Positions 9,925 through 20,180 of a DNA stretch of 64,000 nt are shown here, piece after piece. Each line of letters opens with the position of its first letter. Positions within the stretch are counted from its first letter, which is position 1. The DNA is from a virus. The stretch covers positions 62,001-126,000 of the IMG/VR virus record IMGVR_UViG_3300045125_000071; one strand, 5' to 3'. A program made the position numbers and the translations under genes. A model generated the notes under the pieces. The model saw nothing but the letters and a program-made list of their open reading frames with translations, had not been told where the DNA came from and made no database searches.

Positions 9925-11298
9925 ATGTCATATTTTCGTTCATATTTTGAAAAAAATAATACTATTATTAAGGATTCTTTGGTTAATACCGCAAAAAACC
10001 CTACCACACAATTATATTACGGTGATGGTTTTTCAAAATATATATTTAAAATAGATTTTACTGATTTACAAAACAAAGTAGATAATGGTGATTTGATTAT
10101 AAATGAATATACAAAACATTATCTTAATTTAACTAATACAATTTTTGGTGATGAAACATTCCTGGGTGCAATGAGGGGGGATGGAAAAGAAAGAACAAAT
10201 TCTTTTGATTTAATATTATTTAAAGTAAATGAATTTTGGGATGAGGGTGTTGGTTTTGATTACAACGATGCTGGTTATGATTTTACCGCTGGAAATAAAA
10301 CTTATGATGTTAGAGCATCAAACTGGTATAATAGAACAACCACAAATACTTGGGCGATAAATGGTATATATTCTACGGGTGCAACAATTGTAAATACAAT
10401 ACATTTTGATAGAGGTAATGAAAATATAGATATTGATATTACAGATTATGTTAATGGAATTATCGTTTCTGGTAATACAAATCATGGTTTAGGTCTAGCA
10501 TTTGCAATAGAATATCAAGATTTAGAACCAGCAAATGAACAATCTGTTGCTTTCTTTACGAAATACACTCAAACATTTTTTGAACCATTTGTCGAATCTA
10601 TTTTTTTAGATAATATCACCGATGCCAGAAATAATTTTGTTGAGGGGGTAACACAAAATCTTTATTTATATGTCACAAAAGGAAGTAATTTTTATAATTT
10701 AGATAATTTACCATTAGTAAACATATATGATAATACAAATACAATAATTCCAGGATTATCTGGTTTAACAACCACACAAGTTAGAACTGGTATTTATGAA
10801 CTTTCTTTTGGTATTTCTGGTTTAACATGTGATGGTAAGAAATTTTTTTATGATAAATGGACAAATTTATCTATTGATGGTGTTTCAATAAGCGATGTAA
10901 CTCAAAAATTTATACCTAAACCACTTAGTTCAAAATATTCGATAGGTTCAAATCCAACAGAATCCAAGGATTACAAAATCCAATATCAAGGAATTAAGCA
11001 GAATGAAAAAATTAGACGTGGAGAACTTAGAAAAGTCTCTGTTATTTTCAAATCTATACAATCATTAAAAGCTGATATACTTGATGAAGTATATTTTAGA
11101 ATGTATATATTTGAGGGTAGAACTGAAGTTATTGTACACGATTGGACATTATTAGATGTCACAAATGAAAATTCTTTTATTTTAGATACTTCAATCTACA
11201 TACCTAGAGAATATTTTATAGAAATTAAAGCAAAATCATTTGGTGAAGAAATTTATTATGATAACATAATAAAATTTGAAATTGTATCAGAAAAATAA
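9925..11298 (+). CDS. Virion protein with DNRLRE/carbohydrate-binding-like domain
   Basis: 457 intact residues. Residues ~90-200 (SFDLILFKVNEFWDEGVGFD, ASNWYNRTTTNTWAINGIYS, IDIDITDYVNGIIVSGN, NHGLGLAFAIEYQD) follow the pattern of DNRLRE-type beta-sandwich modules found in extracellular carbohydrate-binding and adhesive proteins. C-terminal half is beta-rich and ends in FSF-type repeats (IPREYFIEIKAKSFGEEIYY). Late promoter motif immediately upstream. Likely tail or fibre component touching the cell surface; the exact location is unknown. Confidence 0.65.
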   Translation: MSYFRSYFEKNNTIIKDSLVNTAKNPTTQLYYGDGFSKYIFKIDFTDLQNKVDNGDLIINEYTKHYLNLTNTIFGDETFLGAMRGDGKERTNSFDLILFKVNEFWDEGVGFDYNDAGYDFTAGNKTYDVRASNWYNRTTTNTWAINGIYSTGATIVNTIHFDRGNENIDIDITDYVNGIIVSGNTNHGLGLAFAIEYQDLEPANEQSVAFFTKYTQTFFEPFVESIFLDNITDARNNFVEGVTQNLYLYVTKGSNFYNLDNLPLVNIYDNTNTIIPGLSGLTTTQVRTGIYELSFGISGLTCDGKKFFYDKWTNLSIDGVSISDVTQKFIPKPLSSKYSIGSNPTESKDYKIQYQGIKQNEKIRRGELRKVSVIFKSIQSLKADILDEVYFRMYIFEGRTEVIVHDWTLLDVTNENSFILDTSIYIPREYFIEIKAKSFGEEIYYDNIIKFEIVSEK

Positions 11299-11310
11299 AT
11301 ATTTATTTAT

Positions 11311-12082
11311 ATGAATTTAGAAAATAAAATCAAGAAGCAATTAATGCAATTAAAAGAAAGTCATGACGATGCTGGTCATCAAAACTACATGTTTTTTGGT
11401 AATTTACAACAAATGCATAGACAAACTAAATTGTTAATGCAGGAAGACCATAATATGATTGATAATATATTAAAAGAGCATGATTGGGCGCAAGACCATA
11501 TTGCTGAAGCAAAAGTCTTCTTGACCAAGTTTTTGATTTTTTAATGAATGAAACAAAAAAATCACATGGTCAGGAAGAACATGATATAAAAAACATGGCC
11601 ATTGGTTTTGTTGGCGATATGATGAATGAGTCGCAAGAGATTGACGAAAGTAAAAACAAACCCACAAATCCCAAATTATGGGCAGCATCTTTAGCGTGGG
11701 CAAAACGTAGATATAAAGTGTGTCCAAGTGCATATTGTAATGGTGCCGCTGCAAAACATTATAAATCAAAAGGTGGAGGTTGGAGAAAATCAACAAATGA
11801 AAGTTTGCAAGAAGAAAAGAAATCAGAAAAATCTGATGTTTATCATAAATCATACACATCCGCAATAAATTCGGCATTAGACTATGCTGAAAAAAGAGGG
11901 TATGAATATGACAAAGAAGAAACAGCAACTAAAATAGGTTCTGGACCCAAAAAACCTGCTGATGGTAAAACTAATAGATTTACAATCTCTTTATATAAAG
12001 ATGGTAAAGAGCAAAAAAATCATTACATATACAGGTCTATGGTATGGGTGAAAAATATGAATTAAATTGTTATATAAGTTAA
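11311..12082 (+). CDS. Hypothetical virion protein, frameshifted
   Basis: Reads MNLENKIKKQLMQLKESHDD..., then switches frame near 11515 into the stretch starting MNETKKSHGQEEHDIKNMA. Contains KLWAASLAWAKRRYKVCPSA and the phage-typical AYCNGAAAKHYKSKGGGWRK. A last shift near 12030 gives QVYGMGEKYELNCYIS and a stop at 12082 two bases before the next ATG. A late promoter motif (ATATTTATT, 11299-11307) lies just upstream. Function unknown. Confidence 0.6.
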
Positions 12083-12083
12083 T

Positions 12084-12448
12084 ATGAATATTAGGGTATC
12101 TAAAGAAGATTTAGAATATATCAATGAGTCATTAGAATCTGGTGAAGTCCTACAAGAGGATTTAAGAAGATGGTTTAAAGAAAAATGGGTTGATGTGAGT
12201 AGAAAAGTAGGTGGGAAACATCCGCCATGCGGAAGAAGTAAAGCATCTACAAAAGGATACCCCAAATGTAGACCATTAAAAAAAATATCTAAAGAAACCC
12301 CTAAAACTGCTGGTTCTTTTTCTAAGAAAGAAAAAAGTCAATGACAACACAAAAAAGAAAGGCAGAAAAGAAAGAACCAAAAACAGGAACTGGAAATAAA
12401 CCAACCATGACTCATTATGATGAGGGTAAACAAATAAATGAATCATAT
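12084..12448 (+). CDS. DUF5872-type small virion protein (frameshifted; boundary to next gene uncertain)
   Basis: MNIRVSKEDLEYINESLESG, then RRWFKEKWVDVSRKVGGKHP and CGRSKASTKGYPKCRPLKK, a cysteine-bearing module known from many phages (DUF5872 pattern). After 12344 the frame changes to QKRKAEKKEPKTGTGNKPTM, which is the usual end of this module. That frame runs straight into the next protein, so either the two are fused or a further indel hides the stop before the ATG at 12449. Confidence 0.6.
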
Positions 12449-13091
12449 ATGAATATTAATTTACAAAATAAAATTGTAGAACTTGTATTAGATGAAATAC
12501 ATGATTTACATGAAAATAGACCCCCCAAATTAGTTTTAAAAGAATCGATAGAAATTATATCTGAAGGTTTAATGTACCATATCAACAATAGTAAACCATT
12601 AACAGAAAACGTATATAGAGTTTATTCAAACAATTTTTTTAAATTATTTAATGAAGCTAGAGATTTATATAATTTAGGAACTATAGAATTTTTGGAAATG
12701 ATTTAGAATTAATTAAAACAGATATTGGAAAAGTAGGTATATACGAAGGAGAATACGTTTATTTAGATTTACCATTTATTGATGGTGAAGAAAACCATTT
12801 AGTTGAGGCAAAACATAGGGGTAGAAATGTTAAATTAAATAAACCATTCAGAACACCAGGTGGTCCAAAAAAATTCGCCGTATATGTGAAAACTCCAGGT
12901 GGTACTATAAAAAAGTGACATTTGGTGACCCTAATCTAAGAGTTAGAAATGCTAATAAGAAAGCTGCAAAATCTTTCAGAGCAAGACACAAGTGTAACCA
13001 AAAGAAAGATAGAACAACTGCGGGGTACTGGAGTTGTAATATTTCTAGATATAGGTCTTCCCTCGGCTTATCCTCAAAAAGAAAATGGTGA
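12449..13091 (+). CDS. Phage protein with C-terminal KSFRARHKC/GYWSC module, frameshifted
   Basis: Starts MNINLQNKIVELVLDEIHDL; one frame ends at 12706, the next continues ELIKTDIGKVGIYEGEYVYL, EAKHRGRNVKLNKPFRTPGG and, after another shift near 12915, VTFGDPNLRVRNANKKAAKS with FRARHKCNQKKDRTTAGYWS. This ending is a recurrent module in T4-like and marine phage proteins, sometimes in head-associated proteins. It is basic and has conserved Cys residues. Function not established. Confidence 0.6.
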
Positions 13092-13147
13092 GGACTAAAA
13101 TCATTTCTACCATGGTAAAATAGACTTTACTTTTATAGTTTTCTTGT

Positions 13148-13156
13148 GTATTTATA
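13148..13156 (+). promoter_or_regulatory. Late promoter motif GTATTTATA
   Basis: GTATTTATA 12 bases upstream of the ATG at 13168, matching the recurrent ATATTTAT(A/T) motif. Confidence 0.45.
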
Positions 13157-13167
13157 TAAAAAAGAAT

Positions 13168-14298
13168 ATGCAAGTCTATAAAATAACAAATGTTGTTAAT
13201 GGTAAAATTTACATAGGAAAAGACACTATTTCTGACAAAAATTATTATGGTTCTGGTGTTTTAATTAAAAGAGCAATTGAAAAATACGGTAAAGAAAACT
13301 TTAAAAAAGAAATATTAGAAGAATGTAATTCTAATAATGAATTGTGTGAAAAAGAAAAATATTGGATTAATTATTACAATTCCACAGATTTAAATATTGG
13401 TTATAACATATCCAAAGGCGGTGATGGGGGTGACACACTATCCAACAATCCAAATATTGATATTATTAAATCTAAAATTTCAAGAGTTAGAAAGGGAAAA
13501 AAATATGAAGATTTTTTACCATTAGAAAAAGTAAAATCATATAAAGAAAAATTAAGTAATATTTCAAGAAAAAGATTGAAAGGAAAAACATTCGAAGAAA
13601 GATATGGTATTGAAAAGGCAAAAGAAATAAAAAATAAATTATCTATTTCACAAAAAAAAGACAAGATAATATACAAAAAAAGTAAAAATAAAATTAACAA
13701 AAGAAGAAATAGAACAAAAAAGAATTAACAATTTAAAAATTAAATATCAATTTATTGATAATATTGAAATTTTAAAAAGAAAATATTTTGGTTTTAGACA
13801 AAGAAATAATTTAAAATTGTTTATTGAACTAATTGGGGAGGAAAAATATCAAAAAATAATTGATGAATTAAAAAAACCATTCAAACACAAAAAAGAATCA
13901 ATAGATAAAATAATTGATATTAAATTAAAAAAATATCTAAAAAGAAAAAATGAACTAATAGAATTTTTAAAAAATAATCCAACATCCACAAGAAATGACT
14001 TTTATCAAAATTTATCTTCTAAAGAAATATCTAATAGGGTTAGAAATTTATTACACAATAATTTTTCATACTTATTAACAGAAGAAGAAAAAATTTAATT
14101 AAAAAAATACCAAAACAAAAAAATAATATTTCTCAAGAAAAATTGTCAGAATTAAAAAGAAAACTTAGTCGCCCAATTATTATTGATGACATAGAATACA
14201 TATCCGCATCTGAAGCATCAAAAATATTAAATATTGATAGAGGAACGATAAGATTTAGATTGAAAAGTGATAATTATCCTAATTATAAATATTTATAG
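13168..14298 (+). CDS. GIY-YIG homing endonuclease with NUMOD-type DNA-binding repeat (frameshifted)
   Basis: N-terminus MQVYKITNVVNGKIYIGKDT carries the GIY-YIG core (Y-K-I...I-Y-I-G-K) with KYGKENFKKEILEEC as the usual following helix. After frame breaks near 13720 and 14098 the protein ends with DDIEYISASEASKILNIDRG and TIRFRLKSD, a NUMOD1/IENR1-type helix-turn-helix that binds the target. Free-standing endonucleases of this type insert between phage genes and spread by gene conversion. It separates two virion genes and is more A-rich than its neighbours. Confidence 0.85.
14289..14297 (+). promoter_or_regulatory. Late promoter motif ATATTTATA
   Basis: ATATTTATA, 19 bases upstream of the ATG at 14317; overlaps the stop of the homing endonuclease gene. 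Confidence 0.5.
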
Positions 14299-14316
14299 TT
14301 ATTATATATAGGTAAT

Positions 14317-14685
14317 ATGAAAAGACTAATAATAACTGAAAATCAATTAAAAAAATTAACTAAGTCATTGGTTAATGAACAAGTCCAAACAAGTTTATTT
14401 GATGTACCTGTCACATTAAATTTATCTGGTGATGTTGAAACTAATCCATCTTATGGTGCATTAACATTTAATGTAGGTAATAAAAAAATAAATGTAAGAT
14501 TATTTACAACAAGATATGGTAATGTAAACATTGTAAAATTAATACCAAAGGATAATGGTGCCTATATAAAAACATTAAAAGGTAGAGAACAAGTCTTAGA
14601 TAAAGATACAGTAAATAAACTTATTGATTATATTAAGAATCCTATTGGTGAAGTTGAAGTTAGATTCAAGTTTATTGATTGGTGA
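14317..14685 (+). CDS. Hypothetical virion protein with N-terminal ITENQLKKL segment
   Basis: 122 residues. Begins MKRLIITENQLKKLTKSLVN followed by E, a short amphipathic leader with an L-x-N-E end that recurs on other small proteins here (17056 minus, 55143 plus). In T4, similar N-terminal leaders target proteins to the capsid and are removed by the gp21 protease after L/I-x-E. The remaining ~100 residues are beta-rich with no recognised domain. Confidence 0.6.
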   Translation: MKRLIITENQLKKLTKSLVNEQVQTSLFDVPVTLNLSGDVETNPSYGALTFNVGNKKINVRLFTTRYGNVNIVKLIPKDNGAYIKTLKGREQVLDKDTVNKLIDYIKNPIGEVEVRFKFIDW

Positions 14686-14708
14686 TTTAATGGTCAAAAA
14701 ATTATAAT

Positions 14709-15670
14709 ATGAAATTACCATTTGAAGAAAATATTGAAAATGGATTTAATATTAGAACATTTTCATCAGATATAAATGAAAATGAACTAAAATGGCATTT
14801 TGACGAGGAAGATAGAATTGTTGTGTGTGAACATGAAACAGATTGGCAATTACAAATAGATAATGAATTACCAACAAAAATAGAAAAAAATAAAAAGTAT
14901 TTTATACCTGAAGGAGAATATCATAGAATAATAAAAGGTAATGGGGATTTAATTGTTAAAGGTAAAAAAATAAAAAATTTACAAGAACAAATCGATACTA
15001 AATTACCAAGAGTATCTAAAGATGCTACATATGTGGCTAAAAATGATTATTCACATTATAATTTAAAAGAACCTAATAAAAAACCATCATATAAAGATAT
15101 TTCATTTGATAAAATAGTAACTCTAACAATAGATAATATTGAAGGCGGTTATTATAATCCAAATACACACTATGATTCTGGTATGGGTTCTTCTGGTGAA
15201 ACCATGTTTGGTATGGATAGAAAACATGGTTCAGATTTCACAAAAAGTAGTGCTGGTCGTTTATTTTGGTCTTTAATAGATAATGATAGAAAAATAAACC
15301 CCAAAAAATGGAAGAGATATTATAAATTAGATGATAACACACAATTAAAAACAAAATTAATACAAATTATAACCAATAATTGGTTGATACCAAAATATGA
15401 GACATTAACCTCTAGGTATCTTACAAAAGAAGCAAAAAATATTGTTGATAAAGATGGTTTTCTTAAATATCATTTTTCATATGCTATCTGGAATGGTGAG
15501 GGTTGGTTTAAAAAATTTGCGAATGTGATAAATAAAATCTTAAATTCTGGATATAATGATTTAAAACCCTTCACGGTTATGCCATAAATTCAAGATTATA
15601 CAGTGGTAATAAATATTTAGCAAAATCTGGCAGAATTATTAGAGATAAAATATTATCTAATTTATTTTAA
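14709..15670 (+). CDS. Lysozyme-like protein with N-terminal cupin-like domain, frameshifted at end
   Basis: Residues 1-95 resemble a small cupin-like phage domain (LKWHFDEEDRIVVCEHETDW, IPEGEYHRIIKGNGDLIVKG). Residues ~130-290 look like a peptidoglycan hydrolase: TIDNIEGGYYNPNTHYDSGM (candidate catalytic Glu before GGYYNP), then GETMFGMDRKHGSDF and HFSYAIWNGEGWFKKFANVI, broadly like GH108-type muramidases. The frame ends at 15587, but HGYAINSRLYSGNKYLAKSG follows in another frame to a stop at 15670. Could act from the virion at entry or at lysis. Confidence 0.6.
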
Positions 15671-16104
15671 TCATAAAAAATAACTTCTACCCCACATTCT
15701 AAAAATAATTGTAAACTTCTCTTTTGAGATTCTTCCCATTTTTCTTTATTCTTTGTTGTACAGACTTCTTTACAGTAAACGATTTTTATTCCAGCATTTA
15801 CAATTGCCTTTGCACAATCAACACATGGGATACCAGATGTTATATAGATTGTCGAATCTTTAAGTTTTGTACCAACCCTAGCAGCGTTTAATATTGCATT
15901 AAGTTCGGCATGTACCATCCAGAAGTATTTTTCGGGCCTTTCCTGGCGTTCTTTTAAATTATCATCTAATCCCCTTGGAAAGGAATTATAACCTGTAGAA
16001 AGCACCTCATTGTCCTTACCAACGATAACCGCACCAATCTGTGTTGATAGGTCTTTAGATTTGAGTTTTACTGTTTCAGCTATCGCTAAAAATATTGAAT
16101 CCAT
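15667..16104 (-). CDS. dcd: dCMP deaminase
   Basis: Zinc-dependent deaminase converting dCMP to dUMP, feeding dTMP synthesis with the dUTPase. The catalytic motifs are visible: VHAELNAI (His and the proton-shuttling Glu) and SGIPCVDCAKAIVNAG (two zinc cysteines), with GYNSFPRGLDDNLKER typical of the family. I chose the ATG at 16104 (MDSIFLAIAETVKLKSKD); an upstream TTG would add 16 unlikely residues. The gene converges on the lysozyme-like gene and overlaps its end by four bases. Confidence 0.92.
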   Translation of the reverse strand: MDSIFLAIAETVKLKSKDLSTQIGAVIVGKDNEVLSTGYNSFPRGLDDNLKERQERPEKYFWMVHAELNAILNAARVGTKLKDSTIYITSGIPCVDCAKAIVNAGIKIVYCKEVCTTKNKEKWEESQKRSLQLFLECGVEVIFYD

Positions 16105-16173
16105 TCCATATTGGAAATATAAGAAAATTATCCAATAATGAAATGGATTCAAAAAATAATTATTATAAATTAA

Positions 16174-16446
16174 TTATCCCAAAGCACCATCACCTTCAGC
16201 AAATTCATCTGATACTGAAAAATCGTCTGAATCGTCGGAAACATCATCATCTTCATACATAGACATATCTTCACTAAAATCATCTGTTTCATCCATAGGC
16301 ATTTCTTCTTCAAATTTGGCCATATCAATATTTGACAATTCCTCCTCCATTTCATACGATTCATCGTAATTTTCATTAAGCAATTTTTTATTCATTCTTT
16401 TAATTGCCAATATTTCTTCTTGTAATGTTAGTTTTACTTTTTTCAT
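16174..16446 (-). CDS. Acidic hypothetical virion protein
   Basis: 90 residues, N-terminal MKKVKLTLQEEILAIKRMNK then an extremely acidic tail (EMEEELSNIDMAKFEEEMPM, DDDVSDDSDDFSVSDEF). A basic amphipathic leader ending LLNE is followed by an Asp/Glu-rich body, as in packaged or scaffold-associated proteins. Late motif ATATTTATT (plus-strand aataaatat, 16459-16467) precedes it. No family recognised. Confidence 0.6.
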   Translation of the reverse strand: MKKVKLTLQEEILAIKRMNKKLLNENYDESYEMEEELSNIDMAKFEEEMPMDETDDFSEDMSMYEDDDVSDDSDDFSVSDEFAEGDGALG

Positions 16447-16510
16447 AATTTATTTTACTAATAAATATCTGAAAATTTTTAATAACCAATTTTTTATATA
16501 TATTTTTTCA

Positions 16511-16879
16511 ATGAAATTTAATAGTAATTTTGAATATGACTTACAAATTGGTCAAGAGGGTGAACAAAAAATTGCAATGATTTTTGATTCTCCAGTTGAA
16601 AAAATTGAGGTCAAAAGAGACATGAAAGCAATTAAAACTGGAAATTTATATTTTGAATATGAAAGTAGAGGAAGAAAAAGTGGTATTGCAACAACAAAAG
16701 CAGAATATATTTTTATAATTGTTGAAAATAGTGTCGGTGGTCTATTTTTTGAAACAAATAAACTTAAAAAAGTATTAAGACCACTTATACCAACGCATAC
16801 AAAGTTAGGCGGTGATTCTGATACTAGTAAAGGAATATTAATAAGTATATCTGAATTAATGAAGTTATATACTAAATAA
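16511..16879 (+). CDS. PD-(D/E)XK nuclease-like protein
   Basis: 122 residues. IEVKRDMKAIKTGNLYFEYE contains the E-x-K catalytic pair with a following conserved TGNLYFEYES, then RGRKSGIATTKAEYIFIIVE. This pattern is typical of small restriction-fold nucleases found in phages. Probable role in DNA recombination, repair or degradation. It is a single plus-strand gene between minus-strand genes. Confidence 0.7.
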   Translation: MKFNSNFEYDLQIGQEGEQKIAMIFDSPVEKIEVKRDMKAIKTGNLYFEYESRGRKSGIATTKAEYIFIIVENSVGGLFFETNKLKKVLRPLIPTHTKLGGDSDTSKGILISISELMKLYTK

Positions 16880-16882
16880 AAA

Positions 16883-17056
16883 CTACTTTTTAGTTCCTTT
16901 TATTTTTAATGGATTTTCATTCACCAAATCTTTATGGTTTTTTACATCGAAACTTTCTTTTTTTCTTGTTAAATCTTCTTCGTTAAGATTTGTAATAATA
17001 TTTTTTATAATATTTTTCAATTCCGTTTCTGTTAGTGTTATCGTTTTTTTCGCCAT
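16883..17056 (-). CDS. Small protein with capsid-leader-like N-terminus
   Basis: 57 residues: MAKKTITLTETELKNIIKNI followed by ITNLNEE and a basic tail. The leader resembles those at 14317 and 55143. I chose the ATG at 17056 rather than an upstream in-frame start because the late promoter motif (17071-17079) sits just upstream of it. Function unknown; possibly a small internal head protein. Confidence 0.6.
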   Translation of the reverse strand: MAKKTITLTETELKNIIKNIITNLNEEDLTRKKESFDVKNHKDLVNENPLKIKGTKK

Positions 17057-17070
17057 AATAATATTTTTAT

Positions 17071-17079
17071 TATAAATAT
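17071..17079 (-). promoter_or_regulatory. Late promoter motif ATATTTATA (minus strand)
   Basis: Reads ATATTTATA on the minus strand, 14 bases upstream of the ATG at 17056. Confidence 0.5.
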
Positions 17080-17090
17080 TTAAATAAAAC

Positions 17091-17119
17091 AAAAAACCCC
17101 TCAATGTTGAGGGGTTTTT
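17091..17119. terminator. Bidirectional Rho-independent terminator
   Basis: AAAAAACCCCTCAA-TG-TTGAGGGGTTTTT: an 8-bp GC-rich stem flanked by A and T runs on both sides. It ends the minus-strand capsid transcript's neighbourhood and the plus-strand nuclease transcript. Confidence 0.85.
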
Positions 17120-17144
17120 GCTAAAATAATCTTACGGGATTATC

Positions 17145-18863
17145 TTAAAGTGTCGAGACTGAATGTAGCCAACCTTTCACATCAATTACACCGAAGTAAC
17201 GGTTGTTAACCATTTTCTTAGCGTAACGGGTCATTATACCCTTGATTGGTGTGAAATTGAATGGGTTATACATTGTTGGGGTTAATTGTAAGGGCACATA
17301 AGGTGCATATACATAACCAGCGTCTAACAAGGACTTACCCTTATGTCCGATAAGGACTTTACCAGCTGGGAAATATGGGTCACGATATACCTGATATCTA
17401 CCTGCGAGAGTACCGATTTTCTCAATACCCATGTTGTATTGGTCTTGCTCAGGATGAGCGTTAGACACATGGAAATATTCAAGGTCATCAAACACTGCGG
17501 AAACTTCAGAGGATACAACAATCCAGTTAGCACCACCTCTTAAAGTTGTTTTATGGATTTGAGCAGAAACCTGGTTGATTTTGGTAATCAATGTTTGGTT
17601 CCAGTCTTTTTGTGTATAACCCTGGAATGTACCACCGCCAGATGCGCCGTACTTCCATTCGTTATAATCCCACTTAGCTTTCCATGCAGCACCTTTTCTA
17701 AGGTCACGGAGAATTTCCCTATCAACTTCAGCTGCGATTTGCTCGGAGAGAAGTGCGGTTAATTCAGCCTCAGCGTCGATATTGTGGAACGCGCTAACGT
17801 CTTGTGCTAATTCAGGAGACCAGCTAGCTCTGAGTTTTCTTTCAGTTACAGAAACTGTAACAGACTCAAGGTCAAAAGAAACTTCACCGATAGCATCTTC
17901 AAATTCGAGAGTAGCATATTGGCGATAAGTTGCTACGAAATCAGAACCTGCTAATGTTGTAGCTACTGTATGGTCAGTGAAACCAGATGTTGCACTGTAT
18001 GTTTGTAAATCAACACTTAAGTAAATTGTACCTTCTTCATCACAAATGTCATTGTATCTGCTAAGACCAGAACCACTCTTCTGTCCGTACTCAACAATAC
18101 CTTTACCATATTTCTGAGTTACAACGTTTAATGGTAATGATGCGCCGCTTTGAACTTTTGATGCTGAAACTTGTAATGATGCTAAGAATTCTTCACTATC
18201 CATTTCATTACCGTTAGCACCAATTAATTTACCCTCACCTGTCTTGCTGAATCCAGTAATCTTTAAAATTACACTTGATACAGTGTTACCAGTTGTATAA
18301 GTAACAGCGTTACCAGCAGAACCAGCGGAGAAGGTATGAAGTGAAGTACCTGTTAATGATATTGTACTGAAATCACCTTTTGAATAATCAAAAAGACCAG
18401 TAGATGCGTCATCACTTGTTTCATAGAAACGGTCATAAAGGTTGATACCAGTGTAACCAGTAGAAGGGTCTGTACCACCAGCAGTTCCAGGAATACCAAA
18501 TGGTGAATAGTGCGCACCATTATTTCTGTCCTGGATTTTAGGTACAAAATAGAACAATTTACCAATTGGTAAGTTCATAGCTTGTACGGAAACGATGTCG
18601 TTTGCCAACAACTTGGAGAATACTCTCCTGATGATTGGGAAAACCACAGTTTCAAATGAACCAGAAGCATCAGATACTGCTGCCTCGTTGATTAAATATG
18701 ATGCTTGGTTTTCATACAATTGCGCGATGTTATCTTTCTGATGGCCATCGAGACCGTCAAGAAATCCTAAATCATCCCATTTTCTAATAGTATCTTCTTT
18801 GATAACACGAAGGTGCTTAAGACCGATGTTACCAACCATACCTGATTCTAATAATGCTCCCAT
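17145..18863 (-). CDS. 23: Major capsid protein, T4 gp23-like
   Basis: 572 intact residues. ETVVFPIIRRVFSKLLANDI and VQAMNLPIGKLFYFVPKIQ match the N-arm/early HK97-fold part of T4-type capsid proteins; LRASWSPELAQDVSAFHNID and AEVDREILRDLRKGAAWKAK match the long spine region; YVYAPYVPLQLTPTMYNPFN and KKMVNNRYFGVIDVKGW the end. It is visibly more G+C-rich and codon-biased than its neighbours, as expected for the most expressed protein. It lies downstream of scaffold and protease genes in T4 order. Confidence 0.95.
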   Translation of the reverse strand: MGALLESGMVGNIGLKHLRVIKEDTIRKWDDLGFLDGLDGHQKDNIAQLYENQASYLINEAAVSDASGSFETVVFPIIRRVFSKLLANDIVSVQAMNLPIGKLFYFVPKIQDRNNGAHYSPFGIPGTAGGTDPSTGYTGINLYDRFYETSDDASTGLFDYSKGDFSTISLTGTSLHTFSAGSAGNAVTYTTGNTVSSVILKITGFSKTGEGKLIGANGNEMDSEEFLASLQVSASKVQSGASLPLNVVTQKYGKGIVEYGQKSGSGLSRYNDICDEEGTIYLSVDLQTYSATSGFTDHTVATTLAGSDFVATYRQYATLEFEDAIGEVSFDLESVTVSVTERKLRASWSPELAQDVSAFHNIDAEAELTALLSEQIAAEVDREILRDLRKGAAWKAKWDYNEWKYGASGGGTFQGYTQKDWNQTLITKINQVSAQIHKTTLRGGANWIVVSSEVSAVFDDLEYFHVSNAHPEQDQYNMGIEKIGTLAGRYQVYRDPYFPAGKVLIGHKGKSLLDAGYVYAPYVPLQLTPTMYNPFNFTPIKGIMTRYAKKMVNNRYFGVIDVKGWLHSVSTL

Positions 18864-18895
18864 TTTAATTTTTGTTTTTTTTATTGGTTTATTAT

Positions 18896-20101
18896 TTAAT
18901 TTTTACCATCAATTCCTTCATTCTCTTGAATTGAGGATTCTCGTATGCTTTAGATTCTGCGAGAACTTCTTTTGAAGAAGAACTTTTGGTGTTGCAGAGA
19001 TTTTATCAGCAACAGATTCTGTTACTGGTTTTTTAGAATTTAATTCGCCTTTAATTGTTGAATAAAGTGTTTTAGATTCGTTCATTGTCGAAACTGAATC
19101 GAATCTCTTTAAAATATTCAGTTTCTCTTGTTTTGTGGTTGAATGCTCAGTGAATAAACGTGTAGCATATGCAAGACTAGCATTAAATACCGCAACCTCA
19201 TTAAGTTTTTCTTTAAAAAGAACTAAAGCTTTTTTATATTCTAAATTTTGTTCTTTAAGTTTTTCAACTTCTTCATTAACAACACCAGAACCCGCTTTAT
19301 ACATTTTCTTAGATTTTAAACCACCATGAGGCGCAGGTCCCTTAAAGCCATGCGGATTTGATTTTGTTCTAGCTGCTTCGGTTGCTTCTACTTTTTTACG
19401 CCCTTAGCTGCTTTAAACGGTTTTTCAATTTTGCTTTCTTTTGTTTCTTCTTCTTCAGGTTCGTCGAGTTCAATTTCATAAACAGTTTCTTCATCATCTG
19501 CTTGCATTGACTCTTCTTCCATGTCCATTTCTTCAGACATTTCTTCTTCCATATCCTCAGTCATGTCTTCTTCCATTTCTTCGGACATTTCACCACCTGG
19601 AACCTCATCCAATTTAATGACGTACTCATCGCCATCAATGTTTATATCAAGGTTGTTACCATCTCTTTTTACCACAATACCATCATCTGGTTTCATAGCT
19701 TTAAAAACTTTAACGACTTCTTCATCAGATGCATTTGTCATATCCATAACAGTATCATCGGACGCCATTTCGTCGTCTTCATCTTCTACACTAGACATAT
19801 CATCTGGTTCAACAACCCCATCTACTGAATCAGACGAATCATCATCTGCTTCCATGTCTTCTTCATCATCTTCCATTGAATTATCGTCGTTCATTTCAGG
19901 CATTTCGTCGTCGTCTTCTTCGTCGACATCTTTTTTGCTTTCATCTTCGACATCATCTTCTTCTTTCATTGATTCTTTAAGCAACCCATTGAGTTCTTGT
20001 TTCACAACTGAACCAAGTATACCTTTTGCATTTTGCTTTACAGCTTCTTCAAGATTTTCAATCTGAAGCAACGCTTGTTCTAAAATTGATTTTTCAGCCA
20101 T
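18896..20101 (-). CDS. 22: Prohead core scaffold protein, T4 gp22-like (frameshifted)
   Basis: Start MAEKSILEQALLQIENLEEA; a very acidic middle (VEDESKKDVDEEDDDEMPEM and several EEMSEEM repeats), then after a frame break near 19390 a helical part (VEKLKEQNLEYKKALVLFKE), and after another near 18970 the ending QFKRMKELMVKN. Acidic, helical, no globular domain: typical of scaffolds that are digested by the prohead protease after assembly. Sits between protease and capsid genes, as in T4. Confidence 0.8.
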
Positions 20102-20180
20102 TTTAAAAATTGTTTTATTATCAAATAAATATTACGATTTTAAAAAAATCTTTTTTAACTATATAATAACTTTATATTTT

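Noticed and set aside
12449-13091. Prohead protease identity for the KSFRARHKC module
   Set aside because: No catalytic motifs; the true protease is at 20181-20869.
19521-20066. Plus-strand ORF rich in Ser opposite the scaffold gene
   Set aside because: Shadow of the acidic scaffold coding strand (GA/TC-rich repeats).
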